Positions 52,901 to 63,573 of a stretch of 64,000 nt of DNA are shown in pieces. Under the pieces are notes generated by a model that saw nothing but the letters and a program-made list of their open reading frames with translations, was not told the origin of the DNA and made no database searches. This DNA comes from Sipunculus nudus. Lineage: Eukaryota > Annelida > Sipuncula > Golfingiida > Sipunculidae. Numbering within the stretch: position 1 is the first letter of the stretch; each line of letters begins with the position of its first letter. Position numbers and translations under genes: made by a program. Location: contig CM049307.1 in NCBI GenBank assembly GCA_026874595.1, forward strand, positions 28,685,079 through 28,749,078, in the 5' to 3' direction.

Positions 52901-55900
52901 ATCTGTGATTGTTATCCCATACATAGATGTACCTAAAGGTTTAAAGCAAAAGCAAAGAAAATACATTATGAATTGAGGATAGGACTTTTACCATATCATA
53001 AACAGACCATGCGCTATAATGGATAATCTCGATCCGGCCACGTTCATTACTACCACAGAATATATTAATACATGTATAAAACATCAAAGTGCGTTTTTGG
53101 TAAAACCAAATGACCAAATAAGTACATATTTATGTTATAACTTTGCATGTAGACAAGTTTTCATTACCAGATGATCATTTCGACGGTTGATTAGTTTCCT
53201 AAGCAATTTTCAGTTAACTTTCCATCTAGCAGATCTGTCCTCTTATTTACTTTACAATCATGTGTAAAAGCTGTTTTTTTTAGTATATCAGCATTGATTT
53301 AAAATATAAACACCATGTAATACAATAACAATTTGGTTCATATTGGAATTGTTAACCAGATCTGTTCAGTGTAATAATAGAAATATTTTAGTTATTAGCG
53401 GTATGCCCTATAGCCCGACATGCGATAGCGACATGTCGGTTTTAGTTTGTACGCAAAATGAGAGTCCAAATAGACGGTTTCGATAATTATGCAAGGTCAG
53501 GGTTTGATTAGGGCATACAAAGGGAAAATACTCCGTGGACAATCTAAAGAAGGAATTTATCTTGGGGGAGAGTTTGATGCTCATTTGATCCGTATCGTCT
53601 AAGCAGAAACCTAAAGAAAGGTCTGAGGATGAATACACAACTGCTACTCGTTGTCATGATACCTGGTTGAGATGTTAGTCGTAGGTTCCTTACTTGTAAA
53701 ATGTAAGTTGTAATGCCAGCTGGATGTATGCATCAGGACTCATGTTTTGACTTTTCGGGAAGTCCTTGCCGTACTCTTCAAACCTCAACACGTATAGGTC
53801 TAAAGTGCTGATCAGCCTGAAATCAAATTAAATGATATAGGACATTTATTATGATTTTGATTTTAATAAATTAATGTTAATTGTTACGGAACCTTATATC
53901 AACAGAAAACGTAGCCGTGACGAACATAGATTTCGTAATGGAGATAAAAAAAATCAGATGTTAACATGGCACAGTTGTTTCTTTTTACGTCTATCTGGTG
54001 TCAACAGTATGTAATTTCAATCACTGACTTTCTTGTCAACAATGTAAGGACCAAAATACCTAGCTTGCAGAGGTCTGCCAGGGATAGGTAAGGCAAGGAC
54101 CTTTTCACCAGGCTCAAACGTACTACTTACAGTGTGCTTGTTATACTTTGTTTTCATTTTACTTTTTGCAGATTTTAGATTAGACTTTGAAATCTCAAAA
54201 TTATTGTGTAGTTTTCTGAGACATACTTTAACAAACTAAGAGAATCAGGATTTTCACACAAGAGTTTTTCTTTAAGCAGTTTCAATGGACCTCGAACGGA
54301 GTGTCAAAAACTAGTTCAAAGGGAATGAAACCCAAGGACTATTGACAGGATTCTCTGACAGCAAACACTAATAGGTGGATTCCTTTATCCCAGTCTTTCT
54401 GTGTGTCATAGCAGTAGGTCCAGTCATGTTTTATAATGTCTGGTGAAAACGCTCGAGGGCACACTGACTTTCAGGATGGTATGGCGAAGAGCTGTACTGT
54501 TTTATACCTAGCTCAAGCATAACCTGCTGGAATAAGCCAGACATAAAATTGGTCAGACTGGACGCATTTTGGTAATCCAAAAGTTGTAAAAAATCTTGGT
54601 CAGAGCCTTGACAACACTTTGGCATTAATTTTGCGCAATGTTATTGCCTCAGGGAACCTGGAAGATGCGCACATAATTGTCAGCAGATATTCATGTCCAG
54701 ATTTTGTTTTGGGCAGTGGTCAAACACAGTCAACAATAACCCTACTAAATCGTATCTCGAAAGCAGGAATAGGCCTAAGTGGGGCTTAAGGAGGATTCTG
54801 ATTGGGCTTGCATACCATCTGGCATGTATGGGATGATTTACAATATTTTACATCATCAGTCCTGAGGTAAGGCCAGAAGTGTGTACTAACTTTCTGATAA
54901 GTTTATTTATACCTAAATGACAAGACAAAGGAGCCTCATGTGTCATGCTTAGAATATCATTGCGATAGCTTTTGGGCATTACTAATTGATGTTTGAGGAC
55001 CCACTCATCATCAGCGCATACATCAGGTCGTCACCATTTACGCATAAGCACTCCAGTTTTAACATAGGAACAAACTGGGTTCTGAGACAGTTCATGTTTA
55101 GAAACTGCCCTGGGAAACATGAAATATCAGGGTCCTAATGCTGTTCTGCGATACGTTCTGACCTTGAAAAGCTGCATCCTGTCGTTAGACGAGTCACTAG
55201 TGACTCACAGAGTGTTATTTTCTGGACCATTATCCTCATGTGTGTTTTTCTTGGCCATAGATCTAGTTACAGCACATGAAGGATACAAACCAGGAATTTC
55301 CTGGCTTTCAGGATCAGTGTACTGATCAAGTGACGGCTTTTCTGTCACTATTGGTACAGGCTGTACTTTGTCACCTGCAACATCATTGCCTAGCAGCAAC
55401 TGAATTCCCTTAGAAGGTAAAGTAGTTCTTATGCCCACAGTAAGATTCCAAGAAATCAATTCTGACTTTAAATGGATACTGTGAAGCGGAACTAAAGAGT
55501 ACTCGTCTGAAAACACACCATTAACAAGTGCAATTACCAGTAAAAGACCTATTAGAAAAAGGCAAAGTGTTTGCTAACATGAGAGTATGGCCTGAGTCAG
55601 TGTCCCTCAAAATTCTAATAGGGGTAGAATATGAAAAATCACTTGAAAGTGATACAAAACCATCATGTATGAATGGCTCAAATAACTCAATTTCAGAGTC
55701 AGGAGAGGAATCTACTACCTCAGTTTATGCAAACAAAAACTGACACTGATAGTGTCAGTCATAAACTCTTTATCAGAGTCGTCAAAGAATCTACATCCTT
55801 TTTACCATCAAACTCCTCATGGGAGTCAACAGAGGAATTTTCCTCAGCAGAAACAAACTTCTGTTTGTCATAAGAGGACCTTGCCTCATTTGAGATACTC

Positions 55901-58900
55901 TCGCAAGAGTCATAAAGGGACTTAGCCTTATTAAATTCCTAGCAGGAATCAACTGAGGTTTTTACCCCGCAAGCTACGGATTCTTCTTTGAAGTCAGACG
56001 GCACGTTGGCCTCCGTAGCATCAAACTCTTAATTAGAGTCAATGAAGGAGTTGTACCCCTTATTTACATGAAAAGAGCCTGGCTCTTGTACTATGCTATG
56101 CATATATTTTGAAACAAAACCAGAAGGTTTACCCTTTGGTCTATTTGCAAGTTTCCAGCAGTCAGATATTAGATGACCTTTATTTTTTCAGTAATTACAG
56201 ATTTTGCTTGAGAATGACTGGCCTTGGTTCGATTCATATTAGGACTACTAGTACTTGGTGACTGCGCTTTAAACTTCTTTTGACCATACTGATTTACATT
56301 CTTATTTGTGAGAGACTGGTTTGATTTGCTAGTAAAGGAAATTGTTTGTGTTTATGAATAATCATCAGCTAATTGAGCAGCAATGTCAAGTGTTTCAGGA
56401 CTTTTCTTATCCAGAAAAGGTTTAACATCTGCGTTAATGCAGCGCTTAAATTCTTCAAGCAAAATCAACGGGCGCAAATTGTCATAATCTTTCATTACAT
56501 TTTTAGAACAACACCAGCGATCAAACAACTGCTTTGTCCTAGCAAATTCGACATAGGTCTGTTCTTTGCGCTTTTCCCAATTTCTGAATTTCTGGCGGTA
56601 AGCCATCGGAACTAACTAATAACCTTTAAGGATTAACCGTTTAACCTTGTCAGAGTCAGCAGCGGCTTCTACTGAAAGCTCTGTATAAATTTCTCTGGCC
56701 TTGCCAATCAATACACTTTATAATATCATAATCCAATTTTCCTTAGTCAATTTTAATTTTTCAGCTACCTTCTCAAAGTGTAAGAAATATTTATCACCCT
56801 TTTTTACATGAAAAGGTGGGACGAGTCTAATGTGTTTAGTAACATCAAAATTGTGAATCGGGGCAGCACTTAGACTATGTTTTAGTTTAAGTCTTTCTAA
56901 CTCCAGTCGTTTTACTCAATTTCTTTTTCTTTTCTTTCTCTTTCTATTTCTTTTTGTTTTTCTAATTCCCGCTCCTCTCTTTGTTTTTCTTTTCCTAATC
57001 CTACGTTTTAACCTTTCATGTTCTTCCCTCTCCTCTCTTTGTTTTCAGAAAAAACTGTTTTAATGCTAGCTCATGTTGCATTTCTAACTTTTTAAATTCC
57101 AACTGCATAGCAAGGCTGTCATGTTTTGATGTTCCACTTCACTCTCTTCAGTTAAACCTATGCTAAGTAGATATTGCATGATTTTAGCAATGATATCAGG
57201 CTTTCTAAAAGCTTTTTTCACACCTAGCCCTAAGTGTTGTCCCAAACGCAACAACTGATCTTTTGTCAACTGTTCAAGTTGATCAGGGTCGGGATCTTCA
57301 ACAAATGTCTCAGATTTAAAATCTGCCATGTTAAGATGTTAAAACAATAACAAAAAAATTTAGATAAATCCTGTAAACAATGTATTGTAAACAATGTGTC
57401 TAGGGCAAGGCCTAATAAATTTTTAAAACTATTAAGCCTCCCAGACAAGCCCCAAATTTTATGTAACCTAATATCAACAGATCACGTAGTCGTGACGGAC
57501 ATAAATTTCGTAATGGAGATAAAAAAATCAGATTCTGTAACACTAGGCAGCGTGAAATGTCTAGGGAAAGAATAAAGAAGTCAGTGTTTTTTTTGTTAAC
57601 AAATAATTATAATTTATTCTTAAAACAATCCTAACATTATAATACACTAAATCATTACAATTACACAGTATGACAACAGAACAACAGTAAATCAATACAA
57701 GTATATGAATAAAGTGTACAGTACCTGGATAACATCCCTGTCACAGCGATTACAAGTCCTTTATAACGTACAATCCAGATGAACAGTTCACATAAATCTT
57801 CTCAGAGAATAACAGTCCAGTTCATTTACAAAATCTATCCGTTGTAATCCAAAAGTGAAGTTCTGATAGTGACCCAAAGGCAAACTAAAGACTTATTAAT
57901 ATCCGTTATTTCGAAGAAAAGCCATAACTGCCCCTATCATATGAAAAGGTCCACAAACTAACTTACTTACTCTCCTCTCTGTCCGCTGGAATATATCTCT
58001 CCTCTCTCTCGGCTCTACAACACGGCCCCTTTATTTATAACTTTTCACCTCAAGCCGAGAACTTTCCATTTCCCGAACAATCTAAAGACCCTAAGATGAT
58101 ACACAGTACACACGTTACAGGAGATCTCTAGAACAAAGAATGCTGTGTTTCTACATGTCAGGGTTCAAACGTGGGCCGGCCCGGCTCGGCCAGGCGATAA
58201 AGCCCCAGACTGGCATGACTGCTGTGTTTACACGTGGGCCGCACCCGGCCAGCTAGAACAAAGAACGCTGTAGCACAGCTACGCCTAGGGCTTGAGCCAA
58301 ACACGAATCAGAATGTCAACAGCGAACAATAAAAGAGACATGTCAACAGCTCACAATACAACAGACATCTGTAACATAATGAATTAGTTAAGCACAACTG
58401 AAATCAGTATAAATTGTTTAGGAACACAATTTACCTCTTAAAAAAAGTTTCACATTTGCTCAAATATATTACTGAATAAACTATTGTTAATGTGTATATC
58501 ATGAGAACATCATATCCTTTTTTAAGTATAAACAGTAGTTGAATAAATATCGCTTAATAAATGGCTAAATATTATCCTTCAGATTATATTGAATTCATAA
58601 ATTAATTAAATCTCTAAAGATATTATTACTGATTTAACCAAGAGTTCTATGGTCAAATTTACTTAGACAACGTAGGAAACAATGGTGTATCAATCTTTGC
58701 ACCAAATGATTGACGTTAGAGACAGAATCCCGCTACCCGCACCCCATGAAGATATATTAGAACAAATGACGATGTATGTATTAATAACGGTTGAAGAATT
58801 AATTCGACATGCCACCTGTGTTTTAGTGTGTACGTAAAATGGCGGCCCCCTTAAGTGGTTTTCGAGAAACCGGGAGAAATAAACATGTCAGGTTTCAATA

Positions 58901-61900
58901 AGGGATTGTGACATGGAAGTACTCCTAGCACAGGGTCCAGGCGAGAATCCATCTACGGAGAATTTTTTTTTTTGGCAAGGGAACGAAAATCCACAAAGTT
59001 AAGGGGGAGATAACATTTTCTTGACCACGCCCATATCCTCAAATTATAGTAGGATTACTAATGAAAATGTTTACCGGTCTATTTCGATTAACGCTCCGTC
59101 TATATCTTCCTCCAGTTCTCGAGAGATGTTCCAGTACAGTTTCTCTGGTGGCATGAAGTCACACACAGAGCGCATGCGCGGAAGTTTCCTCTTCCTTACT
59201 TCCTCCCTAAATTAAATTGGTATTGATTTAATTCAAATGTATAATTCTTGCTTCATTAAATAATTATTTCATAATTTATCGCATATTCTTATAACTGTGA
59301 TAACCATTAAGATACAATGGTATAACCATGGCAGCGTAAGTACAACAGACACGTCATATTCAACAAATACAGTCCTTCTTTACACATGAATGCCTCGATT
59401 ACTTTAGAAAAAGTGAATACAAAGGTAAATATTGCTGTGCGTACAAAAAGTTCCCCTATAAATATATACCAATACTTATCAATATATATGATAAAAAAGG
59501 TAAGTAAATATATCTGGATGATATTAGTCATTTTAGTAGCAATCTTAGAGTTTGCGTCAATGTTAATTTACCATTCATACCACGAAGTGAGCTTACATGT
59601 ATTTCAAGAGGTGTTCGATCAGCTGGACGACGGCGATGCCCTCTGACGCGGAGTGTTCGTAGTTAAGGCCGCATGCACCATCCTCGCATACGATAAACTG
59701 ACGATACGAAAACAAAATCATTACAATATCGAACAGATTTTATAATGAAATGATACCAGGCTACTTATCCAATATCCGATAATCTTATCCAATAAAATGG
59801 CATTAAGACATCAGAGCGTCTCAAACTATAGTCACAATTTGTTCGGGGGAACATATATTTGGGAAAGTATTTACCTCAATAAGAAAATGGCAACAGACCG
59901 TTGTATTTATTTAATTGGAAAATACCCTAAATACCAAGGTATCAAATGTGACGTCGTATAATGATCACAAGAAGAACGCAAACAAAAAAGTTAATTAAAT
60001 ATAAATTTATTATAATATACTGTGTAATGCTAGCAGGTTCTTGAAAACTACAATTTTGTGTTTGATATTGTGTATTTTATGTACTTGATTATTTTGCTTT
60101 TAATCTTATAGAAATAATATGACCCACCTACGAAACTAAAATATTATCTTCCTCTAAGAAATACTTGAGTAATGCTGCAGAACTTTGTGTTAATTTTTAA
60201 CTTATTTATAGATCAGAAGTAAGTGTCATACCTGCATAGTTTTGTCATACCAGCGGTTTGCGCTGTTTTGTTTGCTGCCCTGCCCGTGGAGAGTTTGGAG
60301 TGCGAGCGACACGTCATCCCGGATGTTATGTACCGTCTCATCAACGCTCCGCTGATGGTTAAAAGAGAGTGGGATGCTGCGGTCCAGGCACAGGACGAAG
60401 ATGCACGTCTCGATCTTCCGCAGGTTGCTGGTGTTCTGTTCATCTGTCAGTTGCATTTTGAGTAATTATATTGAACAAGATAAACAAGATACTTCAGAGC
60501 AACAAACCTTACAAACCTTACTATTTGATATTTAAAGTCTTTCGAGTGCGCTTTATTGCAGGGTTTTGCCGAATTAACACTGTCCGTACAGTATTATACT
60601 TAGGGCGATTTTGGAAACGGGAGAAAGAAAATTAGGATTTTAAACAAATCAGGAAATATATGTGTGTTACTACAGAGGAATATATGTGTTACTTAGAATA
60701 TATTTCATCAGTCGTAAGTGGAAGCATATCAAATGTTCCCGTTAATACGCTGTTTTAAGTTTTAACCTCATTAAAATTTTTCCACGACTCATACAGAGAA
60801 AATCCGAAATTCTCTTTGCAAGCTTTTAAAATTAACCACTTGCGATGTATCATATGGCACTAATCGATATTTCTACAAAACTAGTAAATTTATTGCATAA
60901 ATGGCTATAAACAGCCTGACATCACGGGGTATGTGCTAACCTTGTAGCATTTTTTCCCTGGCCTTGGCCCATCCTGTTCGGTCCAGTGACGTCAGGATGC
61001 CGACCTTTTTACAACTTCCGGCCTCGTCCTCCGCCATCTTGGCTATCTTTTTCAGTTGTGTGAACAGGTCATCGACCGTCAGAGGATTGTGGTTTTGTAT
61101 CACATCCAGACAAAACAACTACAAAAACAGTAAACGTATATATGTATATATAGGAATATCACTTCTTCCTCTGTCAAATGCACTGGGGAAAGGGTATCCG
61201 ACAATCAACTTCAGGGCGTCATCACACCATTGACCTTTTTTTGAGATAATGTTAGGGGTCAATCCAATACTGACAGAAGTCCCCCCCCCTACATAAGGAC
61301 GGTCACTACAAATCTCTTCCCGTCAACCCATCCCCTATGATGAACGTGAAAAATCACTACCATAACATTTTTTACTCCCACCACATAGTATTAAATGTAT
61401 ATTTTAGTTATGTGATTTTGGACTATCCTCAACACTTTATTTAAACAGTCAACATTTGTGACAATTAAATGAAGCCATTGACACATGCAATATCCTAATT
61501 TTTTTCTATGTGAGATGCTTGATTGAAAAGTTATTGAGGAAAATTTTCGAAATTTAAATGATGTGCTCTGTTTCCCTTGAAAATTGACTGAAATAAAGAA
61601 ATGGTTCTCAAATTCACGAAATTACCGTCCGACCTGGTGTCATTGATGAAAATCGGAACGCGAATGAATACGGATGAAGTGTGAACAGAACCCGGTTATA
61701 GAAGCAGTAAATTTTGTATCTGATGTTGTAAATATGACTGGAGGGTCTATGGCGGATTGTAATATTTGTTATGACAATTTCCTAAATAATTAGGCGTTTT
61801 GTGTCAATGAAGTCCTCACTCCTGTTAGTAAATAATGACTGAGTTGTGATTTAGGGAATCTGGACGACTTAAAATTATGAAGGAAGGGAATGATTTAATG

Positions 61901-63573
61901 TCGGGTGTGTTTGTATTTAATGAAAATAGTCTATTTGACATATCTGTTCCTTTCTCACGTGACCTACCTGGTCCTTGCATATAACTATGATGTGTTCTGA
62001 GTCGGACGGGTCTGATTGGTCCTCGTTCCACACCAGTGAATCTTTCTGTATCCCCGGCTTCCGGTAAGAGGAGAACAGTCGGTAATACTGTTCCATACAG
62101 AGGGGCTGGCCTCGTTTGTGATGACGTACACGGTCCACCGGGATCGACCGACTGAGATACAAGGCAGGTAATAGGGATGAGCGATGTTATCGCTTTATCG
62201 GTTTATCGCGATTCGGTGATTCGCATATTGCGTATCACGAAACAGTTTCCAAATAACGATATTTTCAAATATCTATATTTTGTTAAACGTACCTAAAACT
62301 GTGCTTTTAAAGTAAAAAATTTCTTTTACAAATTTAAACATCTAGATTGGTTTGCATTAATGACAGGCGTAAAGTGAAAGCCGCTAACGTGTCTTTAAAC
62401 GTTCAGTAGGAAATGTTCAAGTCGGCCTGATATACCATAGATCAAAGGTCCGTCCCAGGAAATTTGCATGTCTGTTCGATGATTAATTGGTACGCACAAA
62501 TATTTTCATACAACAAAAAGAATTAAGTGCTCATGGTCGTAGTAATTATTCACTACACCAACAACAAGAAAGTACCTTAAACAGTGCATTTGTAAGTATT
62601 ATAGTATATACATGATCTCATGATATTTAGAATGATATAGAATTATTAAAATTACTAATATTAATCTTTTATATATACATATATACATATATATAATATA
62701 GAAACACACTGATTTCCTAAACATTTAATACAATGAGAATATCGCAATACGTATCGCAATACGCTACCAAATATCGCGATATATTGTAATACGATGTTTG
62801 GTGACGATACCCAGCCGAAGCATGCAGGTAATAATCTAAATGTTGCCCAAACGTGAAACATAAACAAAATTCAGTTACCACAGATTTCCTACCTCTTTTA
62901 AAATCAGTAGGTAATTTTACAAAGCTTTGCCGCTGAAATAACAAATTATATATTTCAAAGATTACAGTTGCTGAGTCTTAATAACAGCAAAACAGTTAAA
63001 TCATTTTTTATTAAACCCGACTAGAATACTCACGAATCGATGACGACTTTGTAGTCAAGGATACCTGATATCAAGCGGGCGGCATATCTGTTGCAATAAA
63101 GGAGTTAAACAACACATTGACACTGGAACGTATTATAGAATGCGAATTTTCATATATTGCTCAATTACATTTTAATAATTATATGTAGAAGGTAAAGTTT
63201 TTATTATTAGTTGAATTGTTTAAATTAGCTACATTTTAATTTTTCAAGTTAATATTTAAAAAAATAAACAATGAATATAACGTATATTTGCCGTCCATAT
63301 TGTTAATTTCAATAAGTACTCTAAACGAAAAAAAAATAGAGTAACATATTCGATTTCATGTATTAAATGTAAATAAAATTCTTAAAAATAAGCCTGAATT
63401 TATATAGACAGGTACAATGTTCAATAAAACTAGAGATATAATTTACTGTCTTACCTTAGCTGTTCGTCAGTATCTAGGAAGTGTTGTCGTGGGAACACCA
63501 TGCCCGGATTAGAGTTGACCGGGAGAGCAAAGCGCGCCTTCATGTACATGTCATCCAACCACCAGCGACTTGC
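49592..63573 (-). CDS. ChAT: choline O-acetyltransferase gene, 12 exons seen, 5' end beyond window
   Basis: ChAT makes acetylcholine from acetyl-CoA and choline in the cytosol of cholinergic neurons. Twelve exons with GT-AG borders join in frame: 63573-63455, 63087-63034, 62151-61968, 61118-60941, 60443-60232, 59697-59597, 59206-59075, 53816-53694, 51945-51807, 51553-51491, 51261-51124, 49948-49592. They total 599 codons plus TGA; the first part of the enzyme is off the right edge. Family landmarks appear in order: [36 protein letters not shown], the catalytic His in [10 protein letters not shown], the CoA-contact lysines in [25 protein letters not shown], and STSQVPTT...[17 protein letters not shown] and DNHLLGL match choline rather than carnitine enzymes, which have RTDTIR and DRHLLGL. 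The C-terminal tail after about VVHTS is lineage-specific. In most animals the vesicular acetylcholine transporter lies in the first ChAT intron, which would be off-window. Confidence 0.95.
50717..51055. mobile_element. MITE-like element in last ChAT intron
   Basis: A perfect 15-bp inverted repeat ATGGTTCTCAGGCAC (50737-50751) / GTGCCTGAGAACCAT (51015-51029) continues outward into A-rich/T-rich arms that also pair, giving ends of roughly 30 bp. No coding capacity is visible. The target duplication is unclear because of the A/T runs. Confidence 0.65.
51124..51261 (-). CDS. ChAT: ChAT exon with DNHLLGL and STSQ
   Basis: 46 codons, phase 0 at both ends. It contains [11 protein letters not shown], where the Asn replaces the carnitine-binding Arg of carnitine acetyltransferase, and [10 protein letters not shown], which holds the substrate-pocket Ser/Thr. 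Confidence 0.97.
51491..51553 (-). CDS. ChAT: ChAT 63-bp exon
   Basis: 21 codons ([20 protein letters not shown] then Q), phase 0 at both ends. It corresponds to the EKLLLLKDAI helix of vertebrate ChAT. Because the length is a multiple of three, skipping it would keep the frame. Confidence 0.95.
51807..51945 (-). CDS. ChAT: ChAT exon with GRVDNIR
   Basis: 139 bp. It encodes [16 protein letters not shown] and [20 protein letters not shown], the choline-type substrate motif. Its acceptor TTCTGTACAG|AGTCC is the sequence repeated in the minisatellite just upstream. Confidence 0.97.
51941..52790 (-). repeat. minisatellite of about 26 bp units copied from a ChAT splice acceptor
   Basis: About 30 imperfect units, plus-strand consensus TGGACTCTGTACAGAAGAATTACAAA. 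The first unit overlaps the true exon border (51945/51946). The exact 13-mer GGACTCTGTACAG, which spans five exon bases and the acceptor, recurs at 52193, 52244, 52447, 52524 and 52576. Landmark units with TACAG(T/A)CGAATTACAA recur at about 52101, 52380 and 52714, so a higher-order repeat of roughly 280-335 bp is present. Confidence 0.95.
53694..53816 (-). CDS. ChAT: ChAT exon with CoA-binding lysines
   Basis: 123 bp. It encodes [20 protein letters not shown] and [11 protein letters not shown]. The two lysines four residues apart in YGKDFPK match those that contact the CoA 3'-phosphate in this family. Confidence 0.97.
53882..53963 (-). mobile_element. 3' LTR remnant (about 82 bp)
   Basis: It matches the terminal part of the complete LTR (57462-57540) at about 85 percent by eye, including CGTGACG.ACATA.ATTTCGTAATGGAGATA. 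The rest of this LTR is missing. Confidence 0.85.
53964..54430 (-). pseudogene. integrase C-terminal region, broken
   Basis: The minus strand shows [20 protein letters not shown] and [11 protein letters not shown], then an in-frame TGA, then [17 protein letters not shown], a classic Ty3/Gypsy integrase C-terminus. Upstream text up to the core domain has stops and frameshifts. Confidence 0.8.
54431..54625 (-). pseudogene. integrase core fragment
   Basis: It contains [28 protein letters not shown] and ALERFHQTL. The last includes the catalytic Glu of the DDE triad in its usual HPESQxxLERFH setting. The rest of the core upstream is degraded. Confidence 0.9.
54780..55130 (-). pseudogene. integrase zinc-binding (HHCC) region, frameshifted
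   Basis: [34 protein letters not shown] and, after a frameshift, [19 protein letters not shown] give the His/His...Cys/Cys pattern. It follows the protease-proximal segment directly. Confidence 0.8.
55205..55516 (-). pseudogene. retroelement protease-proximal segment
   Basis: [19 protein letters not shown] and [11 protein letters not shown] are typical of the region just after the aspartic protease in Gypsy elements of this group. The protease active site itself is not visible. Confidence 0.7.
55517..56130 (-). other. degraded gag-pol junction
   Basis: A stretch with repeated (A/G)AGTC-type text and no continuous frame lies between the zinc knuckle and the protease-proximal segment. It presumably held the end of gag and the protease. 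Confidence 0.5.
56135..56210 (-). pseudogene. gag CCHC zinc knuckle with a stop at the second Cys
   Basis: The minus strand reads CNY, then TGA, then [10 protein letters not shown]. The spacing equals C-x2-C-x4-H-x4-C with the second cysteine codon changed to [12 protein letters not shown] follows. Confidence 0.8.
56352..56606 (-). pseudogene. gag SCAN-like domain fragment
   Basis: [37 protein letters not shown] and [12 protein letters not shown] are features of the SCAN-like capsid region found in gag of many metazoan Gypsy elements. Confidence 0.85.
57084..57329 (-). pseudogene. gag N-terminal fragment
   Basis: This starts at [20 protein letters not shown] and contains [20 protein letters not shown]. 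It is an acidic then helical start typical of gag in this group, ending at a frameshift into a Lys/Glu-rich coiled-coil-like stretch (56900-57083). Confidence 0.8.
57438..57457 (-). other. primer-binding site resembling tRNA-Pro
   Basis: Just inside the 5' LTR the minus strand reads TTTGGGGCTTGTCTGGGAGG, about three changes from the tRNA-Pro primer site used by many retroelements. Confidence 0.6.
57462..58376 (-). mobile_element. 5' LTR (915 bp)
   Basis: It is bounded by TG...CA (TGTTACA at the outer end, GGTTACA at the inner end). A TATA-like TTATAAATAAAGGGG on the minus strand near 58031-58045 could be its promoter. It lies in sense orientation inside the ChAT intron. Confidence 0.8.
59075..59206 (-). 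CDS. ChAT: ChAT exon 7 of those seen
   Basis: 132 bp encoding [20 protein letters not shown] and [20 protein letters not shown], matching the LPAPRRLRWKC...I region of vertebrate ChAT. The intron after it carries the retroelement. Confidence 0.95.
59597..59697 (-). CDS. ChAT: ChAT exon with catalytic histidine
   Basis: 101 bp encoding [20 protein letters not shown] and [14 protein letters not shown]. The His of YEHS is the general base of choline/carnitine acyltransferases. Confidence 0.97.
60232..60443 (-). CDS. ChAT: ChAT exon with NRWYDK
   Basis: 212 bp encoding [20 protein letters not shown] through [11 protein letters not shown], matching the MIERCICLVCLD...GANRWYDKSLQ stretch of vertebrate ChAT. 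Confidence 0.97.
60941..61118 (-). CDS. ChAT: ChAT exon with DLFTQLKKI
   Basis: 178 bp encoding [34 protein letters not shown] and [20 protein letters not shown]. The first residue is Leu (TTG) after acceptor TTTGTAG. Confidence 0.97.
61968..62151 (-). CDS. ChAT: ChAT exon with [15 protein letters not shown]
   Basis: 184 bp encoding [33 protein letters not shown] and [11 protein letters not shown]. The acceptor TATCTCAG lies only 21 bp from a transposon insertion. Confidence 0.97.
62172..62823. mobile_element. hAT-like non-autonomous element, about 650 bp
   Basis: It is flanked by an 8-9 bp direct repeat GCAGGTAA(T) at 62164-62172 and 62824-62832, the length expected for hAT insertions. The left end starts TAGGGATGAGCGATG; the right end, reversed, contains CGGCTGGGTATCGTC. 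Both are followed by CGATA/ATCGC-rich subterminal text, but the terminal repeats match only loosely. No transposase frame is visible. Confidence 0.6.
63034..63087 (-). CDS. ChAT: ChAT 54-bp exon
   Basis: It encodes [17 protein letters not shown], equal to FAASLISGVLSFKALLD of vertebrate ChAT. The donor is GATTC|GTGAG. Confidence 0.95.
63455..63573 (-). CDS. ChAT: ChAT first exon visible in the window
   Basis: 119 bp encoding [20 protein letters not shown] and [19 protein letters not shown], matching the [20 protein letters not shown] region. It begins in phase 0 after acceptor ACCAG, so more coding exons lie upstream, off the right edge. Confidence 0.97.

Larger units (their letters stand above)
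53882..58376 (-). mobile_element. degenerate Ty3/Gypsy retroelement (probably Gmr1-like) in ChAT intron
   Basis: The element lies in the same orientation as ChAT and is flanked by a 4-bp duplication TAAT (53878-53881 and 58377-58380). In minus-strand order it has a 915-bp 5' LTR (58376-57462, TGTTACA...GGTTACA), a primer-binding site, gag with a SCAN-like part and a CCHC knuckle, a protease-proximal segment, the integrase zinc finger, the integrase core, and a C-terminal CHVNI tail. The last 80 or so bases of the 3' LTR follow directly. The integrase follows the protease region with no reverse transcriptase between, as in Gmr1-like elements, whose RT lies after the integrase. RT, RNase H and most of the 3' LTR are therefore deleted. 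Several stops and frameshifts make it inactive. Confidence 0.85.

Noticed and set aside
49592-63573. Carnitine O-acetyltransferase instead of ChAT
   Set aside because: The carnitine-specific Arg (DRHLLGL) and RTDTIR motif are replaced by DNHLLGL and GRVDNIR, the choline-enzyme pattern.
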